The notes under the pieces were generated by a model that had not been told where the DNA came from, searched no databases, and saw nothing but the letters and a program-made list of their open reading frames with translations. A stretch of 60,000 nt of DNA from Antedon mediterranea. Taxonomy: Eukaryota > Echinodermata > Crinoidea > Comatulida > Antedonidae. Made by a program: the position numbers and the translations under genes. Each line of letters starts with the position of its first letter. Within the stretch, counting starts at the first letter, position 1. Positions 56,072-60,000 of this stretch are shown one piece after another. The stretch lies in assembly GCF_964355755.1 (NCBI RefSeq), contig NC_092678.1, forward strand, positions 1,327,922 through 1,387,921. Reading direction: 5' to 3'.

Positions 56072-57098
56072 TAGTCACTTACTCACTATCTTGAATAATT
56101 CATGTTCAAGAACTTGTTGAGCACATGCACAAAACACAGTTGATATTTTATTATAAATTAATTGGCACAATTTTATTTTTGTTCAATATTGTTATTGTTG
56201 AAAATTATAATTACTATATTTACAATATAATTATTGTCAGTTTTGAAGGAGTTACATACAGTGTAATCTTTATATCATGGAGAAAGAAGTATTTATTACA
56301 TCATAAACATATTAAGTGGCACACACATTTTTTTTTAATGTATGTGAAAAAAAAAATATAATATTGATTACAAATAAAGTTTATGAATATCTAATCTAAG
56401 ATTTTCTAGAAAAAAATAAAAAAACGTGGACATTGAGATCTAAATTTCAGATCTCAAGATCATTAACTTCCAAAGTTATTTATTTACGTTATTAATGTAA
56501 CTTGTATAATAATTATGTCTATGTAATGTGTTTGAAAGCTTAAAAACATATATATATCCGAGTTTCGTAGATGAAATAAGTTAAAAGCTAAAAAATCTCA
56601 GATTCCAAGATCTAGAAAGCTGGGGAAGAATATAAACGCATATTGATAGAAAGTTTGCCATGCAAACCTTCAAACGATATAAGCGCACTAAAATCTAAAC
56701 TCTGTGTATAAGCTGTTGTTGTTTGAAAACCTTTATAGAATAAATGTTTTTTGAGCATTATAGTAGAATTTAAGTGCAGGTATGCTTCAAGTTCAGCTTA
56801 AGCGATTAAAACTGTGAGAAAAATAAATATAGGACTTATTTTAAGTAATTTTTAAAATAGATTAATCTGAAAATAGCGATACATCTATCAACTGAAATTA
56901 TTGAGGTCTGAGTTTGTGAGACAACCCAGCTAATTAAAAAACAAATCTGAATTATTTTGTAATTAAGTAGGTCACAAACATTATATAGGTCAACGTATAT
57001 TTTAAATTGAATGTTCTTGTTCTACTACATGAGTTGAATGAGAAATATGTGTGGTTGCTAAAATACAGTGTAAAATGCTATTTATAATTAATAGTATT
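56072..57098. other. No gene recognised
   Basis: Very AT-rich. AATAAAG at 56373 could be a distal poly(A) signal. Confidence 0.5.
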
Positions 57099-57238
57099 TA
57101 AAGCTCTGTCTACACTATCAAAATTTATCTGAGAAAAATGTAATGTGCCCATGGACATGATGATGTCATATCACTACCATATTTGGTCACATCACACTCT
57201 TTTTGTCAAACTAGTTTGATAGTGTAGACAGTGCTTTA
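57099..57238. mobile_element. MITE family A, full-length
   Basis: TAAAGCTCTGTCTACACTAT at the left and GATAGTGTAGACAGTGCTTT at the right, flanked by TA. The interior has GGACATGATGATGTC. Confidence 0.93.
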
Positions 57239-57655
57239 GTCTAATAATGTGTGAGAAGAGATAATATATAAAAAACATTTTGTGAATCTTTGCAAGTTTT
57301 ACATTTGTTTTGAATAATTTATAAATATATTCACTTATTTTTAAACTGAACGTTTCCTTATATTAAATTAATTATGCTTAAATATGAATAATTGACTAAT
57401 GTTTATAAAATATTCATCGAATTTCAAATGGATGAGAATTAAATGAGATAGTATTTTAAAGTAATGACGTCATTTACAAGGCGTTAAGAGGAAAGTAACT
57501 CAAAGCAAAATAAAACAAAGGTTCTTTTGTATCTAACAATAATTTTTATGGAACAATTTAATTATTTTAAAATTATTTAAAATATCACCTCTTGTTCTGA
57601 AAGTCGTCGCGCGACCCAAGTAGATTTTACCTTAATGAGTATGCCATGTTTGAAC
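57239..57655. other. No gene recognised
   Basis: AT-rich. Confidence 0.5.
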
Positions 57656-58325
57656 AGTAGAGCCCCAGGTGGACTCCCCCGGACTCAAGAAAGTGTCCCC
57701 TTAATAGGGCTGCCGTAGACATAGACATCTAGTTTCGTTTCATGAGAAAGTTTCCTATTATTAGGGCTCCTGTAGACATATGTAGTTTCGTTTAATGAGA
57801 AAGTGTCCTATTAACAGGGCTGCCGTAGACATAGATATCTAGTTTCCTTTCATGAGAAAGTTTCCTATTATTAGGGCTCCTGTAGACATAATATGTAGTT
57901 TCGTTTAATGAGAAAGTTTCCTATTAACAGGGCTGCCGTAGACATAGATATCTAGTTTCCTTTCATGAGAAAGTTTCCTATTATTAGGGCTCTTGTAGAC
58001 ATATGTAGTTTCGTTTAATGAGAAAGTGTCCTATTAACAGGGCTGCCGTAGACATAGATATCTAGTTTCCTTTTATGAGAAAGTTTCCTATTATTAGGGC
58101 TCTTGTAGACATATGTAGTTTCGTTTAATGAGAAATTGTCCTATTAACAGGACTGCCGTAGACATAGATATCTAGTTTCGTTTCATGAGAAAGTTTCCTA
58201 TTATTAGGGCTCCTGTAGACATATGTAGTTTCGTTTAATGACAAAGTGTCCTATTAACAGGGCTGCCGTAGACATAGATATCTAGTTTCGTTTGATGAGA
58301 AAGTGTCCTATTAATAGGATGTCCC
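57656..58325. repeat. Higher-order tandem array, 110-bp period of two alternating half-units
   Basis: TGCCGTAGACATAGATATCT recurs at 57711, 57821, 57934, 58044, 58154 and 58264. It alternates with TCCTGTAGACATATGTAGTT. Each pair is joined by TCATGAGAAAGTTTCCTATT or TAATGAGAAAGTGTCCTATT. It belongs to the GTGTCCC-type dispersed family. Confidence 0.92.
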
Positions 58326-59605
58326 CTGTATTTTTGTTTTTAGAATTTGGTTTTACTATGCTCCTAACCTGTCTTGGTAAAACTTCAAAATCAGGAAAAA
58401 TCATAGAAATTTTGCTATAAATGGGCAAGGAAATTTAGTAAAATAAATTGCATGAAATGCATTTACCGATATCGTCAGCGAATACGTTTTCTTTGACCTA
58501 TCCGCCCCGTGTGTTAAGATTCGAGGGCAGGGTAAATTATTCATTGTTTGCCTTTTAAGACGCGTGAAATATTTCCTAACTTCTTGAATAATATAAAATA
58601 CTTGCAAACTAATTATACGCGGTCAAAAACCTTGTACATTGAATATATGATATAGACAAAATTACTCCCGCTCTTCTCTTGTATGAGTGGCGGATCCAGG
58701 ATTTTGAAATAGTTAACCCAGGGCCTAAAAGAATCTTGAATCCGTCCCTTGACTTAGTGAATTTCACTCTTCCCTGATTGAATGTCCGCAGAATACGAAT
58801 TGGCCATATTTTTAAAACCAGGCCTGCACTTTCTTTATTAAAATGGTGTTCCTTGAATAGAGGAGTGCCAATTGAGGGGTTCAATTGTACTACTGCTGTA
58901 TTAAAATTGTCACAACGGTACCTTTAAAATCCTCTAAAATGTCCATGATTTATTTTCATGCACATACGTAAACTGTATATTACTCTACCTTTAAAATCCT
59001 CACAAACGCCTGCGTATTACTGTTCTAGATTGTTTTACAGTTTTCATTGAAGAAATTGATCTCGTCTACTTTTCATGAAAATGTTTTGGAGCAAAACACC
59101 TTTGTTAGTATTAATGTTCCATGAAATGTCAACTACTTACAGTATATTGCGAGTAATATTTCTTTATTCGCTTTTAATTTTCAAAAATGTATAACACAAG
59201 ATCAAAGGTAATTTTTAAGTATGCCGAACATGCGATGCATTTTTGTGATAACGCTTACCTAGAAATTAAATTGGCCACAGCGATTATAAAAACACTTTTG
59301 GTATGAAAAAATGTATGTCAGATGTCATCATTAATAAGACAGACGCTGTCGGTGTATTGTTGCGATTATTAGGACAGTACTTTTTGGTGGGTTCATTTTC
59401 ATTCATTTTATTTGATCAAAATCAATCTCAATAACAATAATACAAGAAAAAATACACAGAACAACAAGATTACAAGCAATACAGTCTATAAATGAGAGTT
59501 AAAATGAGTATAAAATCTCAAAATTAAACATTTTTCCCAAAAAATGGTATAAAATTTCAACAAACGTTTATACAATTATTTTAAAGATACCTGTGAATTA
59601 AACCT
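58326..59605. other. No gene recognised
   Basis: Near 58684, GAGTGGCGGATCCAGGATTTT looks like part of an old dispersed repeat. The minus frames 58401-58607 and 58609-58884 have no domain. Confidence 0.5.
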
Positions 59606-59635
59606 GTGTCCTTTAAACAAAAGTTTAAAGGACAC
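59606..59635. repeat. Perfect hairpin, 13-bp stem and 4-nt loop
   Basis: GTGTCCTTTAAAC, loop AAAA, GTTTAAAGGACAC. It lies 70 bp upstream of the first tRNA. Its role is unknown. Confidence 0.85.
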
Positions 59636-59704
59636 TACGTCTTTCTTTTATCCATTGTATTTTCTCACCTCGTTTTACCCCTATTGTCTTCCGTCTTTCA
59701 TCGC

Positions 59705-59776
59705 GGCTCGGTGGCCAAGTGGTAAGGCGTCTGTCTCGTAAACAGAAGATCATGGGTTCAAACCCCATTCGGGCCT
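59705..59776 (+). tRNA. tRNA-Thr (anticodon CGT)
   Basis: 72 nt fold as a full cloverleaf. Acceptor GGCTCGG/TCGGGCC (with G-U pairs), D arm GCC/GGC, and anticodon stem TCTGT/ACAGA with loop CTCGTAA (U33 present, anticodon CGT reading ACG). T stem ATGGG/CCCAT has loop TTCAAAC. The A-box TGGCCAAGTGG and B-box GGGTTCAAACC are intact. No intron. TTTTTTAT downstream at 59777-59785 is a plausible Pol III terminator. Confidence 0.92.
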
Positions 59777-59888
59777 ATTTTTTATGGAGATTTTTAGTAA
59801 CAAATTATCTATTTTAATGTTGTTTTATTCTGGAAGTTACCTTACTTTTGGATGATTTGTTCTGTCGATGTTTAAAATATTTTGTCGC

Positions 59889-59960
59889 GGCTCGGTGGCC
59901 AAGTGGTAAGGCGTCTGTCCCGTAAACAGAAGATAATGGGTTCAACCCCCATTCGGGCGT
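59889..59960 (+). tRNA. Second tRNA-Thr(CGT) copy, probably pseudogene
   Basis: Same length and structure as the copy 184 bp upstream, with similar 3' flank, so it is a tandem duplication. It carries C at position 33 of the anticodon loop (CCCGTAA), where U is nearly invariant. The first acceptor pair is also broken (3' strand TCGGGCG). It has A-box and B-box but is likely non-functional. Confidence 0.75.
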
Positions 59961-60000
59961 ATATTTTATGGCGGTTTTTAGTGAAAAATTGTCTATTTTA

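Noticed and set aside
58609-58884. 91-codon minus-strand frame
   Set aside because: It overlaps an old dispersed repeat (GGCGGATCCAGGATTTT), with no domain or splice support.

Overview
This is a eukaryotic nuclear genomic window. It is AT-rich, intron-rich and packed with repeats, with GT-AG introns and no bacterial-type gene layout. Three things suggest a marine deuterostome invertebrate, most likely an echinoderm: the gene structures, tRNA-derived SINEs with a conserved central domain, and very frequent TAGGCCTA-type palindromes. The species is not identified.

Layout. (1) 1-15.7 kb holds no recognisable gene. It contains foldback MITEs of two families (called A and B here), tetranucleotide and minisatellite DNA, one SINE and an 11 x 70 bp tandem array. 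(2) 15.82-34.86 kb is a six-exon plus-strand gene. I assemble a 417-residue type I single-pass membrane protein from it: signal peptide, a six-cysteine ectodomain, a glycosylatable stalk, one transmembrane helix and a long cytoplasmic tail. I do not recognise the family. Its 13 kb first intron is a collection of satellites (20 x 65 bp, 23 bp and about 83 bp repeats) and MITEs. (3) 34.9-37.3 kb is intergenic. (4) 37.31-55.16 kb is an 11-exon plus-strand gene for the gamma-type regulatory subunit of mitochondrial NAD-dependent isocitrate dehydrogenase (IDH3G). It includes a 21-nt microexon. One exon start, with its splice acceptor, is tandemly duplicated in frame. Intron 3 carries a degenerate Penelope-like retroelement between 1.5 kb inverted repeats. 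Intron 8 carries a PIF/Harbinger-like element. Intron 10 carries 36 perfect-period copies of a 61 bp satellite that looks derived from MITE family B. (5) 55.2-59.7 kb is repeats, with an hAT-like MITE, a family-A MITE and a 110 bp higher-order array. (6) 59.70-59.96 kb holds two tandem tRNA-Thr(CGT) copies, the second damaged.

How the parts relate. The two protein genes share a strand and are about 2.4 kb apart. Nothing in the sequence links their functions: one is a mitochondrial TCA-cycle subunit, the other a presumed cell-surface protein. The main theme of the window is how transposon foldbacks seed satellites, nest in one another and sit next to splice sites. All exon calls come from reading frame, splice consensus and recalled family knowledge. 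No alignment was run.
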